Below, piece by piece: positions 25,126 through 35,506 of a stretch of DNA of 64,000 bases. The stretch's first letter is position 1, and each line of letters opens with the position of its first letter. Under the pieces are notes generated by a model. That model saw only the letters and a program-made list of their open reading frames with translations, made no database searches and was not told the DNA's origin. This DNA comes from Amycolatopsis benzoatilytica AK 16/65 (GTDB lineage Bacteria; Actinomycetota; Actinomycetes; Mycobacteriales; Pseudonocardiaceae), in the NCBI RefSeq assembly GCF_000383915.1, contig NZ_KB912942.1:1062506-1126505 (forward strand). Reading direction: 5' to 3'. Position numbers and translations under genes: made by a program.

Positions 25126-25676
25126 GCCAGAAGCGGATGGTGCGTCCCGGCGGGCGCAGCGCACGAGTCCAGGAATCGGTGCACACCGCGGTCCGCGACC
25201 TGATCGCGGAATCGGGCCGGGACGCGCTGACCGTGCCCCAGGTCGCGGCTCGGGCCGGCGTCACGCCGTCGACGATCTACCGGCGATGGGGCGACCTGCA
25301 GGAACTCCTGTCGGACGTCGCGGTGGAACGGCTGCGCCCGGAAGCGCCGCCGGAGGACCACGGCTCGCTGGCCGCGGACTTGGCGGCGTGGACCGAACTG
25401 TTCCTGGACGAGATGGCCTCGCCTGCCGGGCGGGCCTATCTCCGCGACGCGCTGCTCGGCGATCCGGACGGGAGCAACGCCGGACAGTGCTCGGCGTACG
25501 CCGCTGACCAGGTGGAAGCCATCCTGGCCAGGGCGATCGCCCGGGGCGAGGCGGCACCGGCGGCGGAAGCGGTGATGGACCGGGTGGTGGCGCCGATCAT
25601 GTACCGGATCCTGTTCCGCCCGCACGGTCTCGACGCCGCCTACGCCCGCCGGTTGGCGGCGGAGGCACTGGGCTGA
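25122..25676 (+). CDS. TetR-family transcriptional regulator
   Basis: A 184-residue TetR protein with GTG start overlapping the amidase stop. The HTH lies at residues about 35-60 (ALTVPQVAARAGVTPSTIYRRWGDLQEL). The C-terminal ligand domain has FLDEMASPAGRAYLRDALLG and MYRILFRPHGL. As last gene of the amidase operon it is well placed to autoregulate through the TTAACGCAA operator at 23520-23588 and to control the divergent MBL hydrolase. Confidence 0.87.
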   Translation: MSQKRMVRPGGRSARVQESVHTAVRDLIAESGRDALTVPQVAARAGVTPSTIYRRWGDLQELLSDVAVERLRPEAPPEDHGSLAADLAAWTELFLDEMASPAGRAYLRDALLGDPDGSNAGQCSAYAADQVEAILARAIARGEAAPAAEAVMDRVVAPIMYRILFRPHGLDAAYARRLAAEALG

Positions 25677-25728
25677 ACCCGTCCGGGGCCGCACCCAGTG
25701 CCAGTCCGTGCCTGGCCGCGCGAGCGGC

Positions 25729-26561
25729 TTACTGCCGGATCGCCTTCGGCTGGACCTGCCCCTGGACCCGCTCCTGGAACCGCGCCAGCAACGCCGCCGC
25801 CACGCTCACCGCGATCACCGCCGGTTCCTTCCCGCGCAGCTCCGGCAGGCCGATCGGAGTGGTGATCTTCTCCAGCGCGGCCTCGTCCTGGCCCAGGTCG
25901 AGCAGCCGTTTCCGGAACCGCGACCACTTTCCGGCCGAGCCGATCAGCCCGATCGACCCGCATGACCCGTTGCGCAGCGCGGCGTCGCACAGGGCGATGT
26001 CCTCCGCGTGATCGTGCGTCATGATCAGCACGTGCGTGCCGGCCGGCAGCTCCGGCAGCACCGTCTCGGGCAGCAACGGAACCTGGTGAACATGCACGCT
26101 CGCCACCGCGTCCGCCAGCACCCCGAGCCGTTCCGGGGTCAGCTGTTCGGGCCGGCTGTCGATCAGGTGCAGCGCGACCTCGTGCCGGGCGAGCACCCGG
26201 GCCAGCTCCAGCCCGACGTGGCCGGCCCCGAAGATCGCCACCGCCGGGCGCACCGGCAGCGGCTCGAACAGGAGCGTCATCTCCCCTCCGCAGCACTGCA
26301 CGCCGTGCTGGTAGGGCGCTTTGTCCGACAGCGCAAGCGTTTGCAGCTGTGGCGCGGTCGCGTTGTCCCGCAACAACTCCCGGGCGCGTTCGATGGCGAC
26401 TGCCTCGGCGTTGCCGCCGCCGATCGTGCCGTGGCATTCGGCGGCACCGACCACCATTTTCGCGCCGCCCTCGCGCGGGGTGTGCCCGCGCGAGGACGTC
26501 ACCGTGACGAGCACGCCGGGCAGCCCGGCGTCCCGCAGGTGCTGCACCGCGTTGAGCCAGT

Positions 26562-26565
<4 letters not shown>
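25729..26565 (-). CDS. xdhC: XdhC-family molybdenum cofactor insertion/sulfuration chaperone
   Basis: A 278-residue XdhC protein, GTG start overlapping the xdhB stop by 4 bp. The N-terminal domain has VTVTSSRGHTPREGGAKMVV and HGTIGGGNAE; QCCGGEMTLLFE supplies the Cys pair seen in family members; the C-terminal Rossmann domain starts AIFGAGHVGLELARVLA and ends with IGLIGSAGKWSRF. XdhC binds molybdenum cofactor, promotes its sulfuration and hands it to XdhB. It is the last gene of the xdhA-xdhB-xdhC operon, convergent with the TetR gene. Confidence 0.9.
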
Positions 26566-28927
<2,362 letters not shown>

Positions 28928-28931
<4 letters not shown>

Positions 28932-29017
28932 GCCGTCGCCTCCTTGACGAGTTCCACGCTGGCCGCCGGGGAGCCGACGGCGACAATGACAGTGATTCGC
29001 TTGCCGGCGGCGCTCAT
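28928..29017 (-). CDS. 29-residue microprotein ORF embedded between xdhA and xdhB
   Basis: This 29-codon ORF begins at an ATG overlapping the xdhA stop (ATGA, 29014-29017) and ends in a TGA overlapping the xdhB start (28928-28931). A strong ribosome site, GGAGGGGGCACGAGC, precedes it. The sequence MSAAGKRITVIVAVGSPAAS followed by VELVKEATA looks like a short beta-strand and a helix. Its 4-bp overlaps on both sides equal the coupling used by the rest of the operon. No family is recognised. It may be a microprotein or simply a translational bridge carrying ribosomes from xdhA to xdhB. Confidence 0.6.
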
Positions 29018-30438
29018 GCTCGTGCCCCCTCCAGGGAGTCGGCGTGCAGTTTCAGCAGGCTGCGGCCCAGCGTCGCGGCACGGTAGGCCGCGCTGGCCCG
29101 GTGGTCGTCCATCGGCGTGCCCTCGCCGCGCAGGATTTCGGCCGCCGCGTGAACGGTTTCCTCGTTCCACGGCCGCCCGACGAGCGCCGCTTCGGTCCGC
29201 AGCGCCCGGATCGGCGTCGCCGCGACCCCGCCGAGCCCGATCTGCGCGGTGCGCACCAGCCCGTCGTCGAGGTCGAGCGCGAACGCGACGGCCACGCTGG
29301 AAATGTCGTCGAACCGGCGTTTGGCGATCTTGTGGAACGCGGTGGTTCCGGCCAGCGGCAACGGAATACGCACCGACCGGATCAGCTCGTCCGGCCGCCG
29401 GACGCTCTGCCGGTAACCGGTGAAGTACTCAGCCAGCGGCACTTCCCGTTCCCCGTCCACTGAGGACAGCAGCAGGCTCGCGCCGAGGGCGAGCAGCACC
29501 GGCGCGGCGTCGCCGATCGGCGAACCGGTGCCCAGGTTCCCGCCCAGCGTCGCCGCGTTGCGGATCAGCCGGGACGCGAACTGCGGGATCAGTTCGCTGA
29601 GCAACGGAACCCGCCCGGCGAGCCGGCGGTCCATCTCGGTGAGGCTCAGCCCGGCGCCGATCTCCAGCACGTCCGTGCCGAACTCCAGCACTTGCAGTTC
29701 CGGCACGCGGTCGATCGCGACCGCACAGTCCGCCCGGACACCGCGGATGTTCACTTCCACACCCCAGTCCGTCGCTCCGGCGACGAACACCGCGTCCGGC
29801 CGGTCGCGGCGCAGCCGCAGCGCTTCCGTCCAATCGGCCGGTCGCAGGTACTCGCGGCCGCCGCCGGTCAGCTGCGTGGCCACCGGTTCCGGTGCGCGGT
29901 GCTGGCGCCGCTCGGCCAGCGGATCCTCGGCCGGAGGGACTCCCAGCGCGTGCGCGGCGTCGCGAATCGGCCGGTATCCGGTGCAACGGCACAGGTTTCC
30001 GCTCAGCGCGTGGATGTCGAACCCGTTCGGCGCGTGCTCGTCGCCGCCGCAAGCGCGGTCGCTGCGGTAGTACTCGGCGGCCATGCTGCAGACGAACCCG
30101 GGCGTGCAGTAGCCGCACTGGGATCCGCCGCGCACCGCCATTTCCCGCTGGACCGGGTGCAGGTCCGCGGCGGAGCCGAGCCCTTCGGCGGTCCAGACTT
30201 CTTGTCCGTCAAGGGATCCGACCGGAGCCAGGCAGGCGTTGATCGCGACCAGGTCGGTCGGCGTCTCGACGCCGGGGCGGGCGACCAGGATCGCGCAGGC
30301 CCCGCATTCGCCTTCGGCGCAGCCTTCCTTGCTGCCGGTCAGGCCAAGGCCGCGCAGCCAGTCCAGTGCCGTGGTGTGCACGGGAACGTCGCCGATGGCG
30401 GTGCGTTTCCCGTTGACGGTCACCTCGGGGTCGACCAT
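29014..30438 (-). CDS. xdhA: xanthine dehydrogenase iron-sulfur/FAD subunit
   Basis: A 474-residue fusion of two modules. Residues 1-165 hold the two [2Fe-2S] domains: C40, C45 and C48 in EGCAEGECGACAILV with C69, and C108/C111 in QCGYCTPGFVC with C150/C152 in NLCRCTGYRP. Residues 205-474 are the FAD domain with AGATDWGVEVN and ATLGGNLGTGSPIGDAAPVL. The ATG at 30438 follows GAGAGGAACTCTGCG. It takes electrons from the molybdenum site in XdhB and reduces NAD. First gene of the operon xdhA, microORF, xdhB, xdhC. Confidence 0.92.
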   Translation of the reverse strand: MVDPEVTVNGKRTAIGDVPVHTTALDWLRGLGLTGSKEGCAEGECGACAILVARPGVETPTDLVAINACLAPVGSLDGQEVWTAEGLGSAADLHPVQREMAVRGGSQCGYCTPGFVCSMAAEYYRSDRACGGDEHAPNGFDIHALSGNLCRCTGYRPIRDAAHALGVPPAEDPLAERRQHRAPEPVATQLTGGGREYLRPADWTEALRLRRDRPDAVFVAGATDWGVEVNIRGVRADCAVAIDRVPELQVLEFGTDVLEIGAGLSLTEMDRRLAGRVPLLSELIPQFASRLIRNAATLGGNLGTGSPIGDAAPVLLALGASLLLSSVDGEREVPLAEYFTGYRQSVRRPDELIRSVRIPLPLAGTTAFHKIAKRRFDDISSVAVAFALDLDDGLVRTAQIGLGGVAATPIRALRTEAALVGRPWNEETVHAAAEILRGEGTPMDDHRASAAYRAATLGRSLLKLHADSLEGARA

Positions 30439-30595
30439 CGCAGAGTTCCTCTCGTCTTCGCTGAATCCGGGGTCACGGCCGCTTCCGCGCAGACTACGGC
30501 GCAGGTCAGCGGGTCGCGAGGGCTCCGTCGGGCGGATAGCCGGACGGGGGACGGGCGTCAGCCCGCACAGGGGAGCGACCGAGCGGAAGGACCGC

Positions 30596-30697
30596 TCAGG
30601 GACGCGCGCGCCATCCGTGCGCGACTCGCCCCTTGTTCCAGGCGGACTGGCGCATGCGACGACGGAGGTCGGCACGCTGGCCGGGGGTCAGCCGCAT
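30596..30697 (-). CDS. 33-residue arginine-rich ORF upstream of xdhA
   Basis: A short ORF with a strong ribosome site (GAGGAGGTGCGCG before ATG). It encodes MRLTPGQRADLRRRMRQSAW followed by NKGRVAHGWRARP, about one third Arg, and lies 157 bp upstream of xdhA in the same direction. The length, position and ribosome site suggest an upstream leader peptide or a small RNA-binding protein, but no family is recognised and a chance ORF in GC-rich DNA is possible. Confidence 0.35.
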   Translation of the reverse strand: MRLTPGQRADLRRRMRQSAWNKGRVAHGWRARP

Positions 30698-30826
30698 CGC
30701 GCACCTCCTCGAGAGCAAACCGGATCAGCGGTGCACCCACACCGCGAGAGCCGAAGCGTAACTCCGGTCGGCAGCCGGAGACAAGGGCCGGCCGGCTGCG
30801 CGCAGTGACTCAGGACACTCTTTGAA

Positions 30827-30843
30827 ATACCCCTTGGGGGTAT
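30827..30843. promoter_or_regulatory. CsoR-type copper operator
   Basis: ATACCCCTTGGGGGTAT is a 7-3-7 inverted repeat with the ATACCCC/GGGGTAT arms recognised by CsoR copper-sensing repressors. It lies 43 bp upstream of the start of the His-tailed protein at 30886, directly in its promoter region. Copper release of CsoR would induce this gene and the MFS gene downstream. No csoR gene is in the window. Confidence 0.72.
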
Positions 30844-30885
30844 ACGGTTCGATCATTGGCAAGAGCGCGAACGAAGGAGAAACCA

Positions 30886-31647
30886 ATGACTGTCAACGGC
30901 ACCGCCCTCTCGACGGACCAGGTTCAGCTCGGCGTGGTGCGCGCCCCGTCGAAGGCGGGCGAGACCGGCGAACTCTCGTTCACGGTCAGCACGCTCGACG
31001 GCCGCCCGGTCACCCAGTACGAGGAGGCGCACGACCAGCGGCTGCACCTGATGGTGGTCCGCAACGACGGCGAGTACTTCCGCCACCGCCACCCGGTGCT
31101 GGACCCGGAAACCGGCGTCTGGACGATCCCGTGGACCTGGGAGGCGGCCGGTACCTACCGCGTCTTCACCGACGTCACTCCGGCAGGCGGCGAGAGCGTG
31201 ACGCTGTCGCGGACGGTCGAGGTGGCCGGTGACTACCAGCCGCGCGACCCGGAACCGGTCGCCAAGCACGCAGCCGACGGGTACGAGGTGACGCTCGAAG
31301 GCGAACTCGCGGCCGGTGCCGGGACGATACTGACCGCGCGGGTCGGCCGCGGCGGAGAGCCGGTCACTGACCTGGAGCGCTACCTGGGCTCGTTCGGCCA
31401 CCTGGTCGCGCTGCGCCAGGGCGACCTCGCCTACCTGCACATCCACGCGCTCGACGACGGGATCTCCGGCCCGGAGATCCGTTTCCACGCCGAGGCCCCG
31501 ACGACCGGCCGTTACCTGCTCTACCTGGACTACCAGGCCGAAGGCGTCGTGCGCACCGCGCGCTTCGTTCTCGACGCCGCGCTCGCCGCGCCTGGGGCCA
31601 GGGAGCACCACGAACACCACGTCACGCACGCAGACCACCACCACTGA
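30886..31647 (+). CDS. metal-associated beta-sandwich protein with His-rich tail
   Basis: A 253-residue protein, ATG preceded by GAAGGAGAAACCA. Two similar beta-rich halves each carry a His-containing core: QRLHLMVVRNDGEYFRHRHP (about residues 52-71) and FGHLVALRQGDLAYLHIHAL near 180-200. The family is often lipid-anchored or exported, but this copy has no signal peptide. The C-terminus EHHEHHVTHADHHH is a clear metal-binding tail. With the copper operator 43 bp upstream and an MFS pump 56 bp downstream, a role in copper buffering or handover is likely. Confidence 0.65.
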   Translation: MTVNGTALSTDQVQLGVVRAPSKAGETGELSFTVSTLDGRPVTQYEEAHDQRLHLMVVRNDGEYFRHRHPVLDPETGVWTIPWTWEAAGTYRVFTDVTPAGGESVTLSRTVEVAGDYQPRDPEPVAKHAADGYEVTLEGELAAGAGTILTARVGRGGEPVTDLERYLGSFGHLVALRQGDLAYLHIHALDDGISGPEIRFHAEAPTTGRYLLYLDYQAEGVVRTARFVLDAALAAPGAREHHEHHVTHADHHH

Positions 31648-31703
31648 GCGGCCGCCGGATGCCGTGTCGCTCGCCCCCTGACCGAAGAGAAAGCGAAAGA
31701 GAA

Positions 31704-33101
31704 ATGACTACCGTGCAGCAATCCCGCCCAGGCACCCGCAGATGGTGGGCGCTCGGCCTGATCTCCTTGGCCCAGTTCATGGTCATCATGGACACCTCGA
31801 TCATCGGCGTCGCGCTGCCCCGGATGCGGGACGCCCTCGGCTTCACGCCCAGCACGCTGTCCTGGGTCTTCAACGCGTACGTGATCGCTTTCGGCGGCCT
31901 GCTGCTGCTCGGCGGCCGGCTGTCTGACCTGTTCGGCGCCCGCCGGCTCTTCGCGGCCGGCTGGGCGGTCCTGCTGGCCGGTTCGGTGCTCGCCGGCGCC
32001 GCCGGGAACGTGCCGGTCGAACTCGCCGGCCGGATTGTGCAGGGCGCGGGCGCGGCGCTGATCGCGCCGAGTGCGCTGACCCTGCTGATGATGCTTTTCG
32101 GCGGCAACCCGAAGGAACTGACCAAGGCGCTGGCGCTCTACGGCGCGGCTGCGCCCGCCGGCGGAACCGCCGGGGTGTTCCTGGGCGGCTTGATCACTGA
32201 GTACCTGTCGTGGCCGTGGGTGTTCTACCTGAACGTGCCCATCGCCGTGCTCGCCCTTGTCGCCACTCGGATTCTCCCGGGGGGAGCGACCGGCGCCCGC
32301 GGCGCCGTCGACGTCTTCGGCGCACTGACCGTCACGCTCGGGCTCGGCACCCTGGTCTACGGCATCGTCCGCGCCCCGGACGCAGGCTGGGCAGCCGCGG
32401 AAACCTGGGTCGCGCTGGGCAGCGGACTGGTCCTGCTCGCCGTTTTCGTGCTCCGGCAGGCGAAGGCCGCCGCCCCGCTGATGCGGCTGTCGATCTTCCG
32501 TGCCCCGCGGCTCGGCGCGGCGAACCTGGCGCAGGTCTTCCTGGGCGCGGCGTGGATCCCGATGTGGTTCTTCCTGAACCTGTACCTGCAGCAGGTGCTC
32601 GGCTTCCGGGCGTTCCCGGCCGGCGCGGCGCTGCTGCCGATGACCGCGCTGATCATGCTCGGGATGATCGCGCTGGCACCGCGGGCGATCGGCCGGTTCG
32701 GCCCGAAGCCGCCGGTCGTGGCCGGACTGATCTTGCTGGCCGCCGGGCTCGGCTGGCTGTCGCTGGTCCGCGCGAACGGCAGCTTCTGGGTGGACGTGCT
32801 GCCCGCTTCGCTGGTCGCGGCGCTGGGGATGTCGCTGGCTTTCATCCCCTCGTTGAGCACCGCGATCTCGGCAGCCCGGCCGGAAGAGGGCGGCCTCGCC
32901 TCAGGGATCGTCAACACCGGCTACCAGGTCGGCTCGGCGCTCGGACTGGCCGTGATGACGGCACTGGCGGCTTCGGCGGGGGCCGGCGCCCTCGGCGACC
33001 CGGCGGCGCTGACCAACGGGTATTCGGTGGCGTTCATCGGCTCGGCGGTCATCGCCCTCGCCGGTGCCGGGCTGGCGGTGCTCACCTTCCGGCGTCAGTA
33101 A
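31704..33101 (+). CDS. MFS transporter, DHA2 (EmrB/QacA) type
   Basis: A 465-residue, 14-TM drug/H+ antiporter-type MFS. It shows FMVIMDTSIIGVALPRM in TM1, LLLGGRLSDLFGARRLF after TM2, and RIVQGAGAALIAPSALTLL in TM4, then WVFYLNVPIAVLALV. The ATG at 31704 follows GAAAGAGAA. It is 56 bp downstream of the His-tailed copper-linked protein and apparently shares its promoter and CsoR box. Most relatives export organic compounds; a metal complex or metallophore is possible here. A perfect 55-bp hairpin begins 8 bp after its stop. Confidence 0.87.
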   Translation: MTTVQQSRPGTRRWWALGLISLAQFMVIMDTSIIGVALPRMRDALGFTPSTLSWVFNAYVIAFGGLLLLGGRLSDLFGARRLFAAGWAVLLAGSVLAGAAGNVPVELAGRIVQGAGAALIAPSALTLLMMLFGGNPKELTKALALYGAAAPAGGTAGVFLGGLITEYLSWPWVFYLNVPIAVLALVATRILPGGATGARGAVDVFGALTVTLGLGTLVYGIVRAPDAGWAAAETWVALGSGLVLLAVFVLRQAKAAAPLMRLSIFRAPRLGAANLAQVFLGAAWIPMWFFLNLYLQQVLGFRAFPAGAALLPMTALIMLGMIALAPRAIGRFGPKPPVVAGLILLAAGLGWLSLVRANGSFWVDVLPASLVAALGMSLAFIPSLSTAISAARPEEGGLASGIVNTGYQVGSALGLAVMTALAASAGAGALGDPAALTNGYSVAFIGSAVIALAGAGLAVLTFRRQ

Positions 33102-33108
33102 CCCCGAA

Positions 33109-33163
33109 GTCCGTGAAGGGCCCCTTGCCGGAATCAGATTCCGGCAAGGGGCCCTTCACGGAC
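33109..33163. repeat. 55-bp hairpin element, copy 3 (perfect)
   Basis: The 26-bp arms (33109-33134 and 33138-33163) are perfect complements around a CAG centre. The left arm begins GTCCGTGAAGGGCCCC and continues TTGCCGGAAT. It lies between two convergent genes, 8 bp after the MFS stop and 15 bp from the DUF2871 stop, as expected for a bidirectional terminator. Confidence 0.88.
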
Positions 33164-33177
33164 TCGGGGCAGGCGGG

Positions 33178-33603
33178 TCAGGCGGCCTTGACCGGCTGCT
33201 TGTCCGAGATCCGCGCGTACAGCCCGGCGAACAGCAGCACGAAGGCGACGGTCAGGATGATGTGCCCGAGCCCGGCGATGCCGGCGATCGCGCCACCGGA
33301 TTCCTTGCCCAGCACGGTAAGCGTGCCATGCACGGCCATTCCGCCGACAGTGATCACCATTCCGGCGTGGTAGCTCCAGAAGAACGGTTTGAACGACTTC
33401 GTCTCCGACAGTGCGAAAACCTTCTCCAGCACCAGCACGATCAGGAACACCAGGGTGCCGAGCGCGAGCAGGTGGGTGTGCAGGATGGCGAGCTGGGTCT
33501 CGCCGGTGAAGTTCTTCGCCTTGGTCAGCTCGCGGTAGTACAGCCCGCCGAGCAAGCCCAGGATCGTGTAGATCACGGCTGCCCAGTAGATCTTCTTCGT
33601 CAT
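33178..33603 (-). CDS. DUF2871-family membrane protein
   Basis: A 141-residue protein with four hydrophobic segments (from about residues 6, 41, 78 and 107). Conserved features include GLLGGLYYRELTK, HTHLLALGTLVFLIVLVLEK, SYHAGMVITVGGMAVHG and GIAGLGHIIL; several His lie in or near membrane segments, which in other small membrane proteins can bind heme or metal. DUF2871 members have no assigned function. Its start overlaps the ABC ATPase stop (ATGA), so it is the third gene of the transporter operon and may be an accessory subunit. Confidence 0.82.
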   Translation of the reverse strand: MTKKIYWAAVIYTILGLLGGLYYRELTKAKNFTGETQLAILHTHLLALGTLVFLIVLVLEKVFALSETKSFKPFFWSYHAGMVITVGGMAVHGTLTVLGKESGGAIAGIAGLGHIILTVAFVLLFAGLYARISDKQPVKAA

Positions 33604-34298
33604 CGGTTCTCCTCGGCGCCGGCGCGAGCCGGCTGGTGGATCCGTCCGTCGACGACCTCGTGCACCGAGTCGACCCCGTCGAGGTGGGAGCGGTCGTGGG
33701 TGACCAGTACGGTCGCCGTCGCCTGTTGGTGCGTGATCGTAGTGAGCAGGCCGATGATCGCGGCGCCGCGGTCCTGGTCGAGCGCGCTCGTCGGTTCGTC
33801 CACGAGCAGCACGTCGGGTTCGTTCATCAACGCCCGCGCGATGTTCACCCGCTGCTGCTGTCCGCCGGAAAGCCGCCCGGGCCGGTGGTTCGCGCGGTCG
33901 GCGAGCCCGACCGCGGCGAGCAGCTCCCGCGCACGGTTCGCGGCTTCGCGGCGCGGCATTCCGCCCAGGCGTGCCATCACTTCCAGCTGTTCGGCCGCGG
34001 TCAGCGAGGCGAGCAGGTTGGGCTGCTGGAACACGATCCCGATCTTCGTGCGCCGCAGTTCCGCGAGCGCGGCCCGGTCGAGGCCGGTCGTGTCCACCCC
34101 GCCGACGACCACGCTTCCGCGATCCGGCCGGATGAGCGTCGCGGCGACCGCCAGCAGGCTCGACTTGCCCGAGCCGGACGGGCCGACGACCGCGGCGACG
34201 CTGCCCTCCGGCACGTCGAGGCTGACCTGGTCGAGCGCGGTGAGGCGGGAATCGCCGTCGGGGTAGGTGAGAGTGATGTCGGACAGGTGCAGGCTCAT
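33600..34298 (-). CDS. ABC transporter ATP-binding protein (MacB/LolD type)
   Basis: A 232-residue ABC ATPase with Walker A GPSGSGKS (39-46), Q-loop IVFQQPNLLASLT, signature RLSGGQQQRVNIARAL, Walker B VLLVDEPTSALD and switch VTHDRS. It is closest to the MacB/LolD group that works with FtsX-like permeases, which drive export or periplasmic mechanical work and not import. Its start shares one base with the permease stop (TGATG), so the two are translated together. Confidence 0.9.
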   Translation of the reverse strand: MSLHLSDITLTYPDGDSRLTALDQVSLDVPEGSVAAVVGPSGSGKSSLLAVAATLIRPDRGSVVVGGVDTTGLDRAALAELRRTKIGIVFQQPNLLASLTAAEQLEVMARLGGMPRREAANRARELLAAVGLADRANHRPGRLSGGQQQRVNIARALMNEPDVLLVDEPTSALDQDRGAAIIGLLTTITHQQATATVLVTHDRSHLDGVDSVHEVVDGRIHQPARAGAEENR

Positions 34299-35338
34299 CA
34301 GTGCGCTCCGGAAGTGAGGGCGGTCAGCGGGTCGACGGACGTGATGCGGCGGACGGCCAGCCCGGCGCCGAGCAGGCCCAGCACCACCAGCACCGCGGCC
34401 GGGCCGAGCAGCGTGCCCGCGCTCAGCACGAACGGCACCGTCCCGGAAGCGACCGCCCCGAGCGCCGCGGCGAGGCCGGTGCCGAGCGCGGTTCCGCCGA
34501 CCAGCAGGAGCACGGCTTGGCCGAGCGCGTCCCGCAGCAGGTACCTGGTGGTCGCGCCGAGCGCTTTCAGCACGGCGATGTCGCGGCTGCGCTGGATCGT
34601 CCACACCGTGAAGAACGCGCCGATGACCAGCGCCGAGATCGCGAAGAGGAAGCCGCGCATCAGCTGGAGCGAACCGTTTTCCGCGGTATAGGAACCGATC
34701 GCGGACAACGCGGCGTCCTTGCTGACGGCCCGGGTGCCCAGGCGCGCGTCGGCGGCGGCGAGCGCGGCCGGGTCGGTCGTGGTCACCGCGAGAACGGTGG
34801 CGTCCGTGCCGGTGAAGTCGGTCCACACCACCGGCAGGTGGCTGTAGGAGGCGTCTCCGGCGACCGCCGCGACGGTGACCTGCCTGCCCTGGAGGGTGAT
34901 TCGTTCGCCTGTCTTCGCCTGCAGCTTGTCCGCCGCGCCAGCGGACAGGACGACGGCGCCCGGACCGGGCTTTTCCGGTGCGAGACCGGAATCCGGCCGG
35001 ACGGCGAACGTCGACACGGTGGCCGCGTGCGGGCCGGAGCCGGCGTTGACGGTGCCGATCGCGATCGGCGTCGCGCTGGTCACCCCCGGGAGGCGGGCGT
35101 ACTGTTCGGCCTGGTCCCGGGTCACTGTGGACTGTCCGAAAGAGAGGGACCCGCTGCCCGGATCCGAAAAGACCAGCCGGTCGGCGTTGAGCCCGACGAC
35201 CGCGGACGTGCTCTGCCCGGCCAGCCCGGCAGTGAGCCCGGACAGCAGCCCGACCAGCAGCGTCATCAGCACGACGACGGTTCCCATCAACGCGAACCGC
35301 CCCTTGGCGAAGCGCAGATCCCGCCACGCGACGAACAT
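34298..35338 (-). CDS. FtsX-like ABC transporter permease
   Basis: A 346-residue permease of the MacB/FtsX family. One N-terminal membrane segment (about residues 15-40), a large extracytoplasmic domain (about 45-225), then three closely spaced segments starting LFAISALVIGAFFTVWTIQR and ending LVVLGLLGAGLAVRRI. The loop SRDIAVLKALGATTRYLLRDAL is the ATPase-coupling motif of the family. The ATG follows AAGGAAGGGATGCATC. First gene of the permease-ATPase-DUF2871 operon, divergent from the two-component system, which likely controls it. Confidence 0.87.
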   Translation of the reverse strand: MFVAWRDLRFAKGRFALMGTVVVLMTLLVGLLSGLTAGLAGQSTSAVVGLNADRLVFSDPGSGSLSFGQSTVTRDQAEQYARLPGVTSATPIAIGTVNAGSGPHAATVSTFAVRPDSGLAPEKPGPGAVVLSAGAADKLQAKTGERITLQGRQVTVAAVAGDASYSHLPVVWTDFTGTDATVLAVTTTDPAALAAADARLGTRAVSKDAALSAIGSYTAENGSLQLMRGFLFAISALVIGAFFTVWTIQRSRDIAVLKALGATTRYLLRDALGQAVLLLVGGTALGTGLAAALGAVASGTVPFVLSAGTLLGPAAVLVVLGLLGAGLAVRRITSVDPLTALTSGAH

Positions 35339-35506
35339 GATGCATCCCTTCCTTGCCCGGTGTGCCTTCCAGGTTCGTCCGGCCGGGGCGCGGAGGCATC
35401 GCGCCGCGGATGGCTCTGCCGGCATCGATGGGCGCACCCGCCGCTCAACCTTTCGATTGATGCCGATCCGACGCGAAGCACGGACAATCGAGGAGAGGAG
35501 GCTTTC

